NCBI RefSeq assembly: GCF_027912495.1
Contig: NZ_CP115463.1
Location: 1,511,501 to 1,575,500, forward strand
Direction of reading: 5' to 3'
DNA length: 64,000 nt
Source of the DNA: Caulobacter sp. NIBR1757
GTDB taxonomy: Bacteria; Pseudomonadota; Alphaproteobacteria; Caulobacterales; Caulobacteraceae
In this document: piece by piece, positions 44,888 through 53,540 of the stretch
How the letters are laid out: each line of letters opens with the position of its first letter
How positions within the stretch are numbered: position 1 is the stretch's first letter
The notes under the pieces: generated by a model
Told to the model about the DNA's origin: nothing
Seen by the model: the letters and a program-made list of their open reading frames with translations, nothing else
The model's database searches: none
Translations under genes and position numbers: made by a program

Positions 44888-45382
44888 TTGGCGCGAGTCG
44901 GACTCTATCCGGGTACCTTCGATCCGATGACCAACGGTCATCTGGACATCATGGGCCGGGCCGTGAAGCTGGTGGACAAGCTGGTCATCGGCGTCGCCAT
45001 CAACCTCTCCAAGGGGCCGATGTTCACGCTGGAGGAGCGGGTCAACACCGTCCGCCGCGAGACCGAACACCTCAAGCAGTTCGCCGAGATCGAGATCCGC
45101 CCCTTCGAAGGCCTGCTGATGCATTTCGCCCGTGAAGTCGGGGCCGGCATCATCATTCGCGGCCTGCGCGCCGTCGCCGACTTCGAATACGAATTCCAGA
45201 TGACCGCCATGAACCAGCAGCTCGACCGCGAGATCGAGACCGTGTTCCTGATGGCCGACCCCCGCCACCAGGCCGTCGCCAGCCGCCTGGTCAAGGAAAT
45301 CGCCAAACTCGGCGGCGACATCCACAAGTTCGTGCCCCCGGGCATCGAAAAGGAACTCTTGGCCAAGGTCGGCCGGGGATGA
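44888..45382 (+). CDS. coaD: Phosphopantetheine adenylyltransferase
   Basis: A 164-residue enzyme that makes dephospho-CoA, the fourth CoA step. Class motifs: GLYPGTFDPMTNGHLDI (HxGH-like NGH) at residues 5-21, the FAREVGAGIIIRGLRAVADFEYE region, and a HKFVPPGIEKEL end. The start codon is TTG with GGGGTGAG just upstream; no ATG fits. It follows gyrA by 57 nt. Confidence 0.96.
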   Translation: MARVGLYPGTFDPMTNGHLDIMGRAVKLVDKLVIGVAINLSKGPMFTLEERVNTVRRETEHLKQFAEIEIRPFEGLLMHFAREVGAGIIIRGLRAVADFEYEFQMTAMNQQLDREIETVFLMADPRHQAVASRLVKEIAKLGGDIHKFVPPGIEKELLAKVGRG

Positions 45383-45418
45383 TCCACGCGAGCGCCATCG
45401 CGTAGTTCGAGAGGGGCG

Positions 45419-46024
45419 ATGTTTGGATTTCGACGAGACCCGAAGAAAGATTTCTGGCGATGGCTCGTGAGTCACCGAAAGGAAATCCATAACGAAATCA
45501 AGGGGCCGGGAATGCCCCTAAGTCGTCGGTGGTCCATCGAGGAACTCGGTTGCCGCTTGAAGGCGGTCGATGCCGGCCTCGTGCATGAAATCGGCATGGC
45601 CGACCCGTCCACAATCGAACTGATCGTATCGGCCGACGGGATCAAGGCCGCCTTTCCCGCGGTGATCGAACTGGTGAAGTCGGCGCCGGCGTTGGACGGC
45701 TTCAAGATAACCGCCTTCAGGCCACGGTCCCCCGACGGTTTCCGCCTAGAGGTCGCCGGACAGTCGATTACTGACGATGTCCTGTCCTATCGGCTATTGC
45801 CGGAAGGCGACACGCTGGGAATTGAACTCTTCATTGACTGCGATCTGGATGAGCGGGGTCGGACTTTGGTTGGCTTTCTGAGCTTGGATCAGCGACTCGG
45901 CGAGTTCGATGTCGCGACGGGGCTGAAGTGGATTGAATTTGCCGCCGGCCGACCCGCCGACGCCTTGCCAATCATCGGACTGGCCCGAGATTTTGACTCG
46001 CGACGTGGCCTCGTGGCGCACTAG
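45419..46024 (+). CDS. Hypothetical protein
   Basis: A 201-residue cytoplasmic protein, MFGFRRDPKKDFWRWLVSHR..., with no signal peptide or membrane helix. Repeated alternating hydrophobic strands (STIELIVSAD, FRLEVAGQSI, LGIELFIDCDLDE) suggest an alpha/beta fold. Its base composition is somewhat less GC-rich than gyrA and coaD. A GAGGGGCG ribosome site precedes the ATG. No family recognised. Confidence 0.7.
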   Translation: MFGFRRDPKKDFWRWLVSHRKEIHNEIKGPGMPLSRRWSIEELGCRLKAVDAGLVHEIGMADPSTIELIVSADGIKAAFPAVIELVKSAPALDGFKITAFRPRSPDGFRLEVAGQSITDDVLSYRLLPEGDTLGIELFIDCDLDERGRTLVGFLSLDQRLGEFDVATGLKWIEFAAGRPADALPIIGLARDFDSRRGLVAH

Positions 46025-46438
46025 CGGAGGGCTACGGGAAGCGGTCCCCCCGGGGTAGTATGCAGGATTTGGAAGGCCTGCTAAGTACCAGAAATCGCTG
46101 CGGGTTTTCAATATGTCTAGACATATTCATCGTTTTCGCCCGGCGACGAGCTTCAACTCGCCGCAGGACGCCAAACGGTTCGCCCACTCCGCCGCATCCT
46201 CGCCCCGCTTGCCGCCTGCCTAACCCCCACCGGGTCCCCACGCTCGCCCCACCGACCTACCCCCGGCTCGCCACCGCAAACCTCAGGCAGGCCGGGGTTT
46301 GACCGCCTTGGGCCCGCCGCGCTTCGCCATCGACGATTTTCCCCCACCCCACCGCCCGCGGTACAATGGTCGGCCGCTTCGATAAGGCGCTCAATTTCCG
46401 CCTTGCGATTGCCTCAACCCCCCGCTACCGCCGGTTCC
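46025..46438. other. Intergenic region with perfect palindrome and small remnants
   Basis: These 414 bp hold an 18-bp palindrome (46110-46127). On the minus strand there are two short stop-bounded reading segments: MAKRGGPKAVKPRPA at about 46329-46282, and GEDAAEWANRLASCGELKLVAGRKR ending near 46130. They may be scraps of a decayed gene. No intact gene is visible. Confidence 0.4.
46110..46127. promoter_or_regulatory. 18-bp perfect palindrome AATATGTCTAGACATATT
   Basis: A perfect dyad centred on CTAG in an otherwise GC-rich spacer, about 310 bp upstream of the first periplasmic cyclophilin gene. It resembles a dimeric repressor site; the protein is unknown. Confidence 0.45.
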
Positions 46439-47302
46439 ATGAAATCCGCCCTGATCGCCGCCGTCCTGGCCCTCACCGCCGTTCCCGCCGCCGCCCTGGC
46501 CGCGACGCCCGCGCTCGCGCCGACCGACTGGCGCACGCCCAATCCCGACGACATCCTGGTCATCGACACCAGCCAGGGCCGCGTCATCGTCGAGATGGCG
46601 CCGGCGCTGGCTCCGGCCCACGTCGAGCGGGTGCGTGAACTGGCCAAACGCCACTTCTATGACGGCCTGGAATTCTTCCGCGTCATCAACGGCTTCATGG
46701 CCCAGACCGGCGATCCCAAGAACAACGGCACCGGCAGTTCCGAACTGCCCGACCTCAAGGCCGAGTTCGAGTTCCGGCGCGGCATGAAGGACCCCTTCGT
46801 ACTCTTCGAGCGGCTGCCGGCCGGCGGCGACACCGGCGTCACCGAGGTCGGCTTCTGGGGCGTCATGCCGGTGCGCACCGCGCCGGGCATGCAGGCCATC
46901 GCCTCCAAGGACGGCAAGGTCGGCGGCTGGGGCCTGTTCTGCAAGGGCGGCGTCGGCGCGGCCCGCGGCCAGGACCCCGACAGCGCCAACAGCCAGTTCT
47001 TCCTGATGCGCGCCACCTATCCCAGCCTCAACAGCCAGTACACCACCTGGGGCCGGGTGATCAGCGGCCAGGCGGCCGTCGAGGCGATCAAGGCCGGGAC
47101 CGAGGACGCGCCCGTCGCGCCGCCGCGCGACATCATGAAGACCGTCCGCCTGCTCTCCGACATGCCGGAGAAGGAGCGGCCGAAGATCCAGATCGTCGAC
47201 ACCCGCTCGCCCGGCTTCAAGGCCCTGGTCGAGGCCCAGCGCGCGGCTTCGAAATCGCCGCTGACCATTTGCGACGTCGAGATTCCGGCTAAGGTCGGCT
47301 GA
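46439..47302 (+). CDS. Periplasmic cyclophilin-type peptidylprolyl isomerase 1
   Basis: A 287-residue exported PPIase. The signal peptide (MKSALIAAVLALTAVPAAALA) precedes a cyclophilin domain with VIDTSQGRVIVEMAP, FFRVINGFMAQTGDP (catalytic Arg kept, usual His replaced by Phe), DSANSQFFLMRATYPSLN and GRVISG. It is longer than basic cyclophilins because of an insertion (DPFVLFERLPAGGDTG..) and a C-terminal extension. It folds proline-containing envelope proteins. A paralog follows 23 nt later. Confidence 0.92.
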   Translation: MKSALIAAVLALTAVPAAALAATPALAPTDWRTPNPDDILVIDTSQGRVIVEMAPALAPAHVERVRELAKRHFYDGLEFFRVINGFMAQTGDPKNNGTGSSELPDLKAEFEFRRGMKDPFVLFERLPAGGDTGVTEVGFWGVMPVRTAPGMQAIASKDGKVGGWGLFCKGGVGAARGQDPDSANSQFFLMRATYPSLNSQYTTWGRVISGQAAVEAIKAGTEDAPVAPPRDIMKTVRLLSDMPEKERPKIQIVDTRSPGFKALVEAQRAASKSPLTICDVEIPAKVG

Positions 47303-47325
47303 CAACCAGTTTTGGGGGAGGGGCC

Positions 47326-48159
47326 ATGCGCCGCCTGATTGTTCTGACTGCTGTCTCCGCTCTGGCCGCCACCTCCGCCGCTGCCGCCCCCAAACCCAAG
47401 GCGACGGACTGGCGCACGCCCGATCCGGCCAACGTGCTGGTCATCGACACCAGCAAGGGCCGGGTCATCGTCGAGCTGGTTCCCGAGGTCGCCCCCGGCC
47501 ACGTCGCCCGGCTGACCGAGCTGGCCCACAAGGGTACGTACGACGGCCGCACCTTCTTCCGGGTCATCGACCGCTTCATGGCCCAGACGGGCGATCCCCT
47601 GAACACCGGCGAGGGCTCGGTCGAGGGCATCCCCAACCTCAAGGCTGAGTTCACCTACCGCCGCGACCCCGCCAGCGGCTTCGTGCCGGTCGCCGCGCCG
47701 CAGGGCACGCAGGTCGGCTTCCTCCTGTCCCTGCCGGTGGTCAGCCAGGACATCAGCTACACGACGATGACCGGCGACAAGAAGGTCTCCGCCTGGGGCA
47801 CCTATTGCCCGGGCGTGGTCGGCATGGCCCGCGACGAGAACCCCGACAGCGCCAACAGCCAGTTCTTCCTGATGCGCTACGCCTACCCCTCGCTCGACAA
47901 ACGCTACACCGCCTTCGGCCGGGTGATCAGCGGCCTGGACGCCATCCGCGCCATCAAGACCGGCGAACCGGTCGAGGCCCCGCAGGACGTCATGCAGACC
48001 GTCCGCGTCCTCGCCGACATCCCGGAGGCCGAACGCCCGAAGGTGAAGATCATCGACCCCAAAAGCCCCTGGTTCGCCGCCGAGGTGAAGCGGGTGCGCA
48101 AGCTGAAGGGCGCGGACTTCTCGGTCTGCGACGTCGAGCTGGCGGTGGAGATCAGCTAG
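47326..48159 (+). CDS. Periplasmic cyclophilin-type peptidylprolyl isomerase 2
   Basis: A 277-residue paralog of the previous gene with the same architecture: signal peptide ([21 protein letters not shown]), VIDTSKGRVIVELVPEVAPGHV, FFRVIDRFMAQTGDP, NPDSANSQFFLMRYAYPSLD and a similar C-terminal extension with a final Cys-containing SVCDVELAVE. GGGGGAGG precedes ATG 47326. The tandem copies presumably arose by duplication. Confidence 0.92.
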   Translation: MRRLIVLTAVSALAATSAAAAPKPKATDWRTPDPANVLVIDTSKGRVIVELVPEVAPGHVARLTELAHKGTYDGRTFFRVIDRFMAQTGDPLNTGEGSVEGIPNLKAEFTYRRDPASGFVPVAAPQGTQVGFLLSLPVVSQDISYTTMTGDKKVSAWGTYCPGVVGMARDENPDSANSQFFLMRYAYPSLDKRYTAFGRVISGLDAIRAIKTGEPVEAPQDVMQTVRVLADIPEAERPKVKIIDPKSPWFAAEVKRVRKLKGADFSVCDVELAVEIS

Positions 48160-48162
48160 CTG

Positions 48163-48293
48163 CCGTCATCCCGGGCGCCCCTTGGGGCGACCCGGGACCC
48201 AGGGGGGGACGGAGCACGGACCGCCCAGCTTCGGATCGAGGCGCGGTCGCCCCTGGGTCCCGGCTCTTCGCTTCGCTACGGCCGGGATGACGG
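48163..48293. repeat. Intergenic inverted repeat, GTCATCCCGG...CCGGGATGAC type
   Basis: The outer arms CGTCATCCCGG and CCGGGATGACG bracket inner copies of GGGACCCAGGGG/CCCCTGGGTCCC, forming a long stem between convergent ppiase 2 and arsR genes. A shorter relative lies at 61888-61925, and a GGGTCCCCGGG unit lies at 60236. Confidence 0.75.
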
Positions 48294-48299
48294 AGGAGT

Positions 48300-48986
48300 T
48301 CAGGCGGTCAACCCGAACGCTTCCCCAAACCCCGCCCGGCCCACGGCCGTAAACGTCACCACCCGGCTGTCCGGCTCCCGCCGCGCCCAGCCGAGCTCAT
48401 AGAACCGCTCCAGCAACCCGGCGCCCAGCCCTCCGGCCAGGTGCCGCCGCCGGACGCTCCAGTCGAGACAGGCCTTGCAGACCGGCCGCCGCCCCGGCTT
48501 CAGCGCCGCCGGTTCGACACCGAAGTCCTCGGCGAAACGGGCGCCGGCCCCGGTCAAGGCCAGCGCCTCGCCGTCCTCGGCGATACGGCCGTCTGCGATC
48601 ATCGCGTCCAGCATCCTCACCCCGAGGTCGCCGGCCAGGTGATCGTAGCAGACCCGGGCCTCGCGCAAGGCCGGCTCCCGGGGGCCGGTGCGGATGCGGT
48701 GATGTCCGGCCCGGTCGGCCAGGCCCATCAGCCCCTCCAGGACTTGGGCGACATCGGGGCCGGACAGGGCATGGTAGCTGTGGCGGCCCTGTCTGTGGGT
48801 CCGGGTCAGCCCGCCCGCCTGCAGCTTGGCCAGGTGCGAACTGGCCGTCTGCGGACTGACTCCCGCATGCCGCGCCAGCTCACCGGCGGTCAGCGCCGGT
48901 CCCGCCAGCAGGGCGGTCAGCATGTTGGCCCGGGCCGGATCGCCCAGCAGGGCGGCGACGCGGGCGATATCGGGACCGACTTTCAT
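48300..48986 (-). CDS. ArsR-family winged-helix regulator
   Basis: A 228-residue protein. The N-terminal 90 residues are an ArsR-type HTH ([63 protein letters not shown]). The C-terminal half carries a [31 protein letters not shown] segment, a known extended ArsR subgroup. The Cys pair might bind metal or an electrophile. It is divergent from the NIPSNAP/ABM gene pair and likely controls them. Confidence 0.88.
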   Translation of the reverse strand: MKVGPDIARVAALLGDPARANMLTALLAGPALTAGELARHAGVSPQTASSHLAKLQAGGLTRTHRQGRHSYHALSGPDVAQVLEGLMGLADRAGHHRIRTGPREPALREARVCYDHLAGDLGVRMLDAMIADGRIAEDGEALALTGAGARFAEDFGVEPAALKPGRRPVCKACLDWSVRRRHLAGGLGAGLLERFYELGWARREPDSRVVTFTAVGRAGFGEAFGLTA

Positions 48987-49051
48987 GGTTCGACGCTAAT
49001 CGTAACGTCGCGGCGGATCAACCGGCTATTCCCAACGCAAAGGAGCCGCCC

Positions 49052-49360
49052 ATGTCCATCGTCTGTCACATCCGCTACGTCATCGACCCCTTCCAGACCG
49101 CCGCCTTCGAGGCCTATTCGCGAAACTGGCTGAGCATCATCCCGGCCTGCGGCGGCGACCTGATCGGCTATTTCATGCCGCACGAGGGGACCAACACCGT
49201 CGCCCACGCCATGATCCGCTTTGACAGCCTGGCCGCCTACGAGGCCTACCGCGCCCGCCTGAAGGCCGACGCGGTCGGCGCCGCCAACTTCCAGATGGCC
49301 ATGGACCGGCGCTTCATCCTCTCCGAGGAGCGCACCTTCCTGCGTCAGGTCGAGGCATGA
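49052..49360 (+). CDS. NIPSNAP-family protein
   Basis: A 102-residue ferredoxin-like alpha/beta protein starting [26 protein letters not shown], with [34 protein letters not shown], the NIPSNAP pattern. Function of the family is unclear. It overlaps the next gene by 4 nt (ATGA) and is divergent from arsR. Confidence 0.85.
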   Translation: MSIVCHIRYVIDPFQTAAFEAYSRNWLSIIPACGGDLIGYFMPHEGTNTVAHAMIRFDSLAAYEAYRARLKADAVGAANFQMAMDRRFILSEERTFLRQVEA

Positions 49361-49701
49361 TCGCCGTCATCTTCGAGGTTTTGCCGGCCCCGGATGGTCG
49401 CCAGCCCTATCTCGACCGCGCCGCGGCGCTGGCCTCGCTGCTGGCCGGCATCGACGGCTTCCTCTCCATCGAGCGGTTCGAGAGCCTGACCCACCCCGGC
49501 AAGCTGCTGTCCCTGTCCTTCTGGCGCGACGAGGCCGCCATCGCCGCCTGGCGCAATCTCGAGGCCCATCGCGTCGCCCAGGACGCCGGTCGCGGCGGCC
49601 TGTTCGCCGGCTATCGCCTGCGCATCGCCTCCGTCATCCGCGACTATGGTCTGGACGATCGGGAACAGGCCCCGATCGACAGCCGTTCCCGTCACGGCTA
49701 G
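49357..49701 (+). CDS. Antibiotic biosynthesis monooxygenase (ABM)-domain protein
   Basis: A 114-residue protein with the ABM fold: [60 protein letters not shown]. Members oxidise quinol-like or small aromatic compounds, or degrade haem. It is translationally coupled to the NIPSNAP gene; the two may handle the same compound under ArsR control. Confidence 0.85.
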   Translation: MIAVIFEVLPAPDGRQPYLDRAAALASLLAGIDGFLSIERFESLTHPGKLLSLSFWRDEAAIAAWRNLEAHRVAQDAGRGGLFAGYRLRIASVIRDYGLDDREQAPIDSRSRHG

Positions 49702-49752
49702 CCGGGCCGCCCCTGAGGCTCTAGAAGGCCCCAAACCCAATAGGAGCCCCCC

Positions 49753-50214
49753 ATGGCTGACGACAACACCCTGATCCTGACCCTCGACACCGGCAAGGTG
49801 ACCATCCGCCTGCGCCCCGACCTGGCCCCCGGCCACGTCGAACGGATCAAGGAACTGGCCAACGAAGGCTTCTACGACGGCGTCGTCTTCCACCGCGTCA
49901 TTCCCGGCTTCATGGCCCAGGGCGGCGACCCGACCGGCAGCGGCATGGGCGGCTCCGAGAAGCCCGACCTGAAGGCCGAATTCAGCAAGACCCCGCACCT
50001 GCGCGGCGTCTGCTCGATGGCCCGCTCGTCCAACCCCAACTCGGCCAACAGCCAGTTCTTCATCTGCTTCGACGACGCCACCTTCCTCGACGGCCAGTAC
50101 ACCGTCTGGGGTGAAGTCACCGACGGCATGGACGCGGTCGACGCCCTGCCCAAGGGCGAGCCGCCGCGCACCCCGGGCAAGATCGTCACCGCCCGCGTCG
50201 GCGCCGACGCCTAG
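49753..50214 (+). CDS. ppiB: Cytoplasmic cyclophilin peptidylprolyl isomerase
   Basis: A 153-residue compact cyclophilin without signal peptide. It has the full signature FYDGVVFHRVIPGFMAQGGDPTGSGMGGS, NSANSQFFICF and FLDGQYTVWGEV. It speeds proline isomerisation in the cytoplasm. It differs from the two exported paralogs upstream in length and location. The next gene starts one base after its stop. Confidence 0.95.
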   Translation: MADDNTLILTLDTGKVTIRLRPDLAPGHVERIKELANEGFYDGVVFHRVIPGFMAQGGDPTGSGMGGSEKPDLKAEFSKTPHLRGVCSMARSSNPNSANSQFFICFDDATFLDGQYTVWGEVTDGMDAVDALPKGEPPRTPGKIVTARVGADA

Positions 50215-50215
50215 A

Positions 50216-50776
50216 GTGACCCCGGCCCTCGAGGCGGCTTACGCAGAGCCGCACCGGCGCTATCACAGCCGCGCTCACATCGAGGCCTGCCTGGAGGAGT
50301 TGGCAGCGGTTCCCGGTCTTTCCGACCATGACCGCCGCCTGCTCACCTGGGCCCTTTGGTGGCATGACGCCATCTACGATCCCACCCGCGGCGACAACGA
50401 GGAGGCCAGCGCGCAGCTGGCCCGCCGCGACCTGCCGTCGCTGGGCGCGACGCCGGCCGAGGTGGACGAGGTTGTTCGCCTGGTCCTGCTGACCAAGGGC
50501 CACAGCGTCGAGGCCGACGACCGCCTCGGCGCCCTGATGGTGTCGATCGACCTGTCGGTGCTCGGCGGCGATCCAGAGGCCTACGACGCCTACGCCGCCG
50601 GCGTCCGCCACGAGTACGCCCATGTGCCCGAACCCGCCTTCCGGGCCGGCCGCGCGCGGGTCATGCGCCATTTCCTCGAAGCGCCGATGCTCTACGCCGA
50701 CCCGGCCTTTCGCGCCCGCTTGGAAGAGGCGGCCCGCGCCAACATCGCCCGCGAAATCGCTGGCCTCGAAGCCTAG
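50216..50776 (+). CDS. Predicted metal-dependent HD-type hydrolase
   Basis: A 186-residue protein from GTG 50216, one base after the ppiB stop. It has YHSRAHIEACLEELA and LLTWALWWHDAIYDPTRGDNEEASAQLA, the H...HD arrangement of a small HD-superfamily group of putative phosphohydrolases. The true substrate is unknown. Its end overlaps the convergent EEP gene by 4 nt. Confidence 0.85.
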   Translation: MTPALEAAYAEPHRRYHSRAHIEACLEELAAVPGLSDHDRRLLTWALWWHDAIYDPTRGDNEEASAQLARRDLPSLGATPAEVDEVVRLVLLTKGHSVEADDRLGALMVSIDLSVLGGDPEAYDAYAAGVRHEYAHVPEPAFRAGRARVMRHFLEAPMLYADPAFRARLEEAARANIAREIAGLEA

Positions 50777-51756
50777 CGGCTCAAAACCACCACGACGGGA
50801 TAGTGGTCCGACCCGAGTTTCGGACCGCGCTCGACGCTGACGGTTTTCCAGGCGCTGCCGGCATAGACATGGTCGATGGGCAGGAAGGGGACCGGAAACC
50901 CGACCTGATAGCGGCTGAACGACGCCGCCGGCCAGGTGGCCAGGGCCCGGGTCCGCCGGGCCAGGCCGAACAGGCGATCCTGGCGGCGAAGGGAGAAGGA
51001 CCAGGGGGTCGAGTTGAAATCCCCCGCCACGATGGTGCTGTCGGCGGGCAGGCTGTGAATCGCCTTGGCCAAGTCGCGGGTCATCTCCTGCTGCGGTCCG
51101 GCCGGGTAGGGCCAGATGTAGTGGGCGCCGATGACGCTGAACTCGCCGGCGGCCGTCCGCCACGTGACCCGGACGGCGGGCAACGGATCGCCCGCGCTGG
51201 CGGCGCCAAGGCCCTCCCGGCTCACCGGCTCGCGCCGCGACAGGATCATGACCGGGCAGGGGTCGGGCTCGGCGCAGGAGGTCTGGTAGGGGAAGTCGTC
51301 TGCCAGGGCCCGGGCGACGCCGCCGGCCTCACCGAAGGCTTCCTCGAGGACGACGACATCAGCCTTCTGGGCCCGGATCCAGGCGACGGAGCCCTCGGGA
51401 TCGGTGTTGCGGCCCCAGAGGTTGAACTGGACCAGCTTCAGGGTCTCGCGGCCCGCCGTCGGTTGGGGCCCGGCCGACCGGACAAGCTCGGGAAGGATCA
51501 ACCCGCCGGCCAGAAGCACGGCGACGGCGCCGGCGATCGGCGTCGCCGTCTTCACGTCTCGCCCGCCCGTGGCGAACCACAGCAACAGACCTGCCAGCCC
51601 CAGGGCCAACCAGTAGGGCGCGAAGTGGGTCAGGGCGTCGAGACTATCGTTGAGCCAGCCCGCCGTCGCCGCCAGAGCCGCCACGGCGCCGACGCCCGCC
51701 ATGGCCGTGGCGGTCAACCGGAGCAGGACGACGAGTGTGGCGATCAATCGGGGCAC
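50773..51756 (-). CDS. Membrane-anchored endonuclease/exonuclease/phosphatase (EEP) protein 1
   Basis: A 327-residue protein. Three N-terminal hydrophobic segments (residues 1-95) precede an EEP catalytic domain: LVQFNLWGRN, VVVLEEAFGE, GAHYIWP, VAGDFNSTPWS, IDHVYAG and LGSDHYPVVV contain the Asn, Glu, His, Asp-Asn and Asp-His residues for Mg-dependent phosphoester cleavage. The domain may face the periplasm. It is a paralog of the next gene and lies in the same minus-strand group. The substrate (nucleic acid or phospholipid) is unknown. Confidence 0.88.
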   Translation of the reverse strand: MPRLIATLVVLLRLTATAMAGVGAVAALAATAGWLNDSLDALTHFAPYWLALGLAGLLLWFATGGRDVKTATPIAGAVAVLLAGGLILPELVRSAGPQPTAGRETLKLVQFNLWGRNTDPEGSVAWIRAQKADVVVLEEAFGEAGGVARALADDFPYQTSCAEPDPCPVMILSRREPVSREGLGAASAGDPLPAVRVTWRTAAGEFSVIGAHYIWPYPAGPQQEMTRDLAKAIHSLPADSTIVAGDFNSTPWSFSLRRQDRLFGLARRTRALATWPAASFSRYQVGFPVPFLPIDHVYAGSAWKTVSVERGPKLGSDHYPVVVVLSR

Positions 51757-51835
51757 GGTCCTGCCATAGCATCGGGCCCGGCTGCGGCGAGGCCTGAACC
51801 GGTGCAGGTCTGGTGAAAGTCCGGCGTAGTCGGCT

Positions 51836-52852
51836 CTAGCGCTTCAGAATCACCACGACGGGATAGTGGTCCGAGCCCAGCCGCGGTCCCCGTTTCACGC
51901 TGACCGTCTTCCACGCCTTGCCGGCGTAGACCTGGTCGATGGCCAGCAGCGGGAAGGGGGGCTCGATCTTGTAGCGGGTGATCGGCGCGGCCGGCCAGGT
52001 GGCCTGGCCGCGTGTGCGGCGCTCCATGCCGATGGCCGCGTCCAGCCGGCGCAGGCTGAACGACCAGGGGGTGGAGTTGAAATCGCCGCCGACGATGGCG
52101 TTGTCGGCGTCGATCCCGTCCAGAACCTTCAGGAAGCGCTTCGACTGCTGCTGCTGCGGACCGGCCGGGATCGGCCAGGTGTAGTGGATGGCGAAGACGT
52201 CGAACGCGCCCTTGGCGCCGGCGAACCGTGCATGGGCGGCCGGCAGGTTGGCGTCGGAGACGCCGCCGCCGAGGCCGTTGCGCCGCACCGGCTTCTTCTT
52301 CGACAGGATCATCGTCGAACACGGCAGCGGATCGGCGCAGGTGACGGCGTAGGGGTAGCGTTCACGCAGCAGCCGGGCGGCGCCGCCATGGACCTCGTAG
52401 CCCTCGACAATGGTGACGATGTCGGGATCCTGCTCCAGCACCCAACGGGCCGAGGCCTCCGGATTGCTGTTGTTTTCCCAGAGGTTGAACTGCACCAGCT
52501 TGAGGGTCTCGCCCTCGGCCGGCGCCTTGTCGCCCTTGGCGCGGGTCAGCTCGGGCAGCATCAGCGCCCCCGACGCCAGCACCGCCACGGCCGCCGCGAT
52601 CGGCGTCAGCCGCATCAGGCTGCGCCCGCCGCCGATCACCCAGACGATCAGCCCGACCATGCCGAGCGTCAGCCAGATGGGCGTGAAATGGGTGAGGACA
52701 TCCAGCCGGTCGCTGAACCGGCCGCCATTGGCCAGCACGGCGGCCAGGGCGGCGCCTGCGGCAAGGCCGAAGCCGGCCAGACGAACCAGAAAGGCGAGGG
52801 CGCGAAGCACAGCGGTCATGATCTGGCCGATAGCATCGCGCCCCCTCTTCAA
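51836..52852 (-). CDS. Membrane-anchored EEP protein 2
   Basis: A 338-residue paralog of EEP protein 1 with the same three-helix anchor and motifs: LVQFNLWENN, IVEGYE (Glu), FAIHYTWP, VGGDFNSTPWSFSL, IDQVYAGKAW and GSDHYPVVV. It starts 3 nt after the CVNH/crystallin gene stop, implying one transcript. Tandem duplication produced the pair. Confidence 0.88.
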   Translation of the reverse strand: MKRGRDAIGQIMTAVLRALAFLVRLAGFGLAAGAALAAVLANGGRFSDRLDVLTHFTPIWLTLGMVGLIVWVIGGGRSLMRLTPIAAAVAVLASGALMLPELTRAKGDKAPAEGETLKLVQFNLWENNSNPEASARWVLEQDPDIVTIVEGYEVHGGAARLLRERYPYAVTCADPLPCSTMILSKKKPVRRNGLGGGVSDANLPAAHARFAGAKGAFDVFAIHYTWPIPAGPQQQQSKRFLKVLDGIDADNAIVGGDFNSTPWSFSLRRLDAAIGMERRTRGQATWPAAPITRYKIEPPFPLLAIDQVYAGKAWKTVSVKRGPRLGSDHYPVVVILKR

Positions 52853-52855
52853 GAC

Positions 52856-53521
52856 TTAACGCAGCTTGCGGATCGAGCTGACCCGGTCGTTGAGATTATA
52901 GACCTTCAACTGCGGCGTATCGGCGGTGATTACCTTGCAGTCGCCGCCGAAGTTCGGCGCCGAGCACAGTTCCCAGCGGCCCGAGACGACCCGCACCGAG
53001 GTGATCATCTCGTCGAGGCCCGAGCCGTACATGTCCGGCACGCTGCCGCGGATCTGCAGGCTGGAGCCCTTGTAGTCGGGGTTCTCGAAGACGATCAGGC
53101 CGACCGGCCCGTTGCCGCCACCATTCCAGCCGCCGCCGGAGCCGCCGCCCCAACCGCCGCCACCGCCACCGGGACCGCCAGGGCCGCCGCCCCAGCCGCC
53201 GCCGCCGCCACCCGGACCACCCGGTCCGCCGCCGCCACCCCAGCCCTCACAGCGCAGGTAGCCGTTGTAGTTGGCGATGCGGCCGTTGCAGCTGCGCACC
53301 GAGATGGAGGTGCTCTGCAGGTTCTGGCGGTTGTCCAGGCAACGGGCGGTGAGGGTGCCGTACTGGACGGTGATGTCGCGGCAGCTGCGCTGGTAGCTGC
53401 CGTCCGGCACCGGATCGTAGGCGCCGCCGGTGTTCCAGCCGCCGCCGCCCTGGGCGAAAGCCGCCGCCCCGCCGAGACCGACAACCAGGGCGGCCGCGGC
53501 CGCGATGTGCGTTGTTTTCAT
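52856..53521 (-). CDS. Secreted CVNH lectin/beta-gamma-crystallin fusion
   Basis: A 221-residue exported protein (signal peptide residues 1-23, AAAFAQ). Residues about 35-91 form a cyanovirin-N homology domain: GSYQRSCRDITVQYGTLTARCLDN, STSISVRSCNGRIANYNGYLRCE, with paired cysteines. A Gly/Trp-rich linker (about 92-138) leads to a beta/gamma-crystallin domain (GLIVFENPDYKGSSLQIRG, MITSVRVVSGRWELCSAPNFGGDCKVI). CVNH domains bind glycans and the crystallin fold often binds calcium. The pairing suggests a surface or periplasmic carbohydrate-binding protein. It sits between a lipoprotein gene and EEP genes on one strand. Confidence 0.82.
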   Translation of the reverse strand: MKTTHIAAAAALVVGLGGAAAFAQGGGGWNTGGAYDPVPDGSYQRSCRDITVQYGTLTARCLDNRQNLQSTSISVRSCNGRIANYNGYLRCEGWGGGGGPGGPGGGGGGWGGGPGGPGGGGGGWGGGSGGGWNGGGNGPVGLIVFENPDYKGSSLQIRGSVPDMYGSGLDEMITSVRVVSGRWELCSAPNFGGDCKVITADTPQLKVYNLNDRVSSIRKLR

Positions 53522-53540
53522 TGGACTTCCCCTGTTGAAC

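Noticed and set aside
46032..46241. A 69-codon minus-strand gene
   Set aside because: The translation is Arg/Gly-rich, lacks a ribosome site and spans the palindrome; it is more likely chance.
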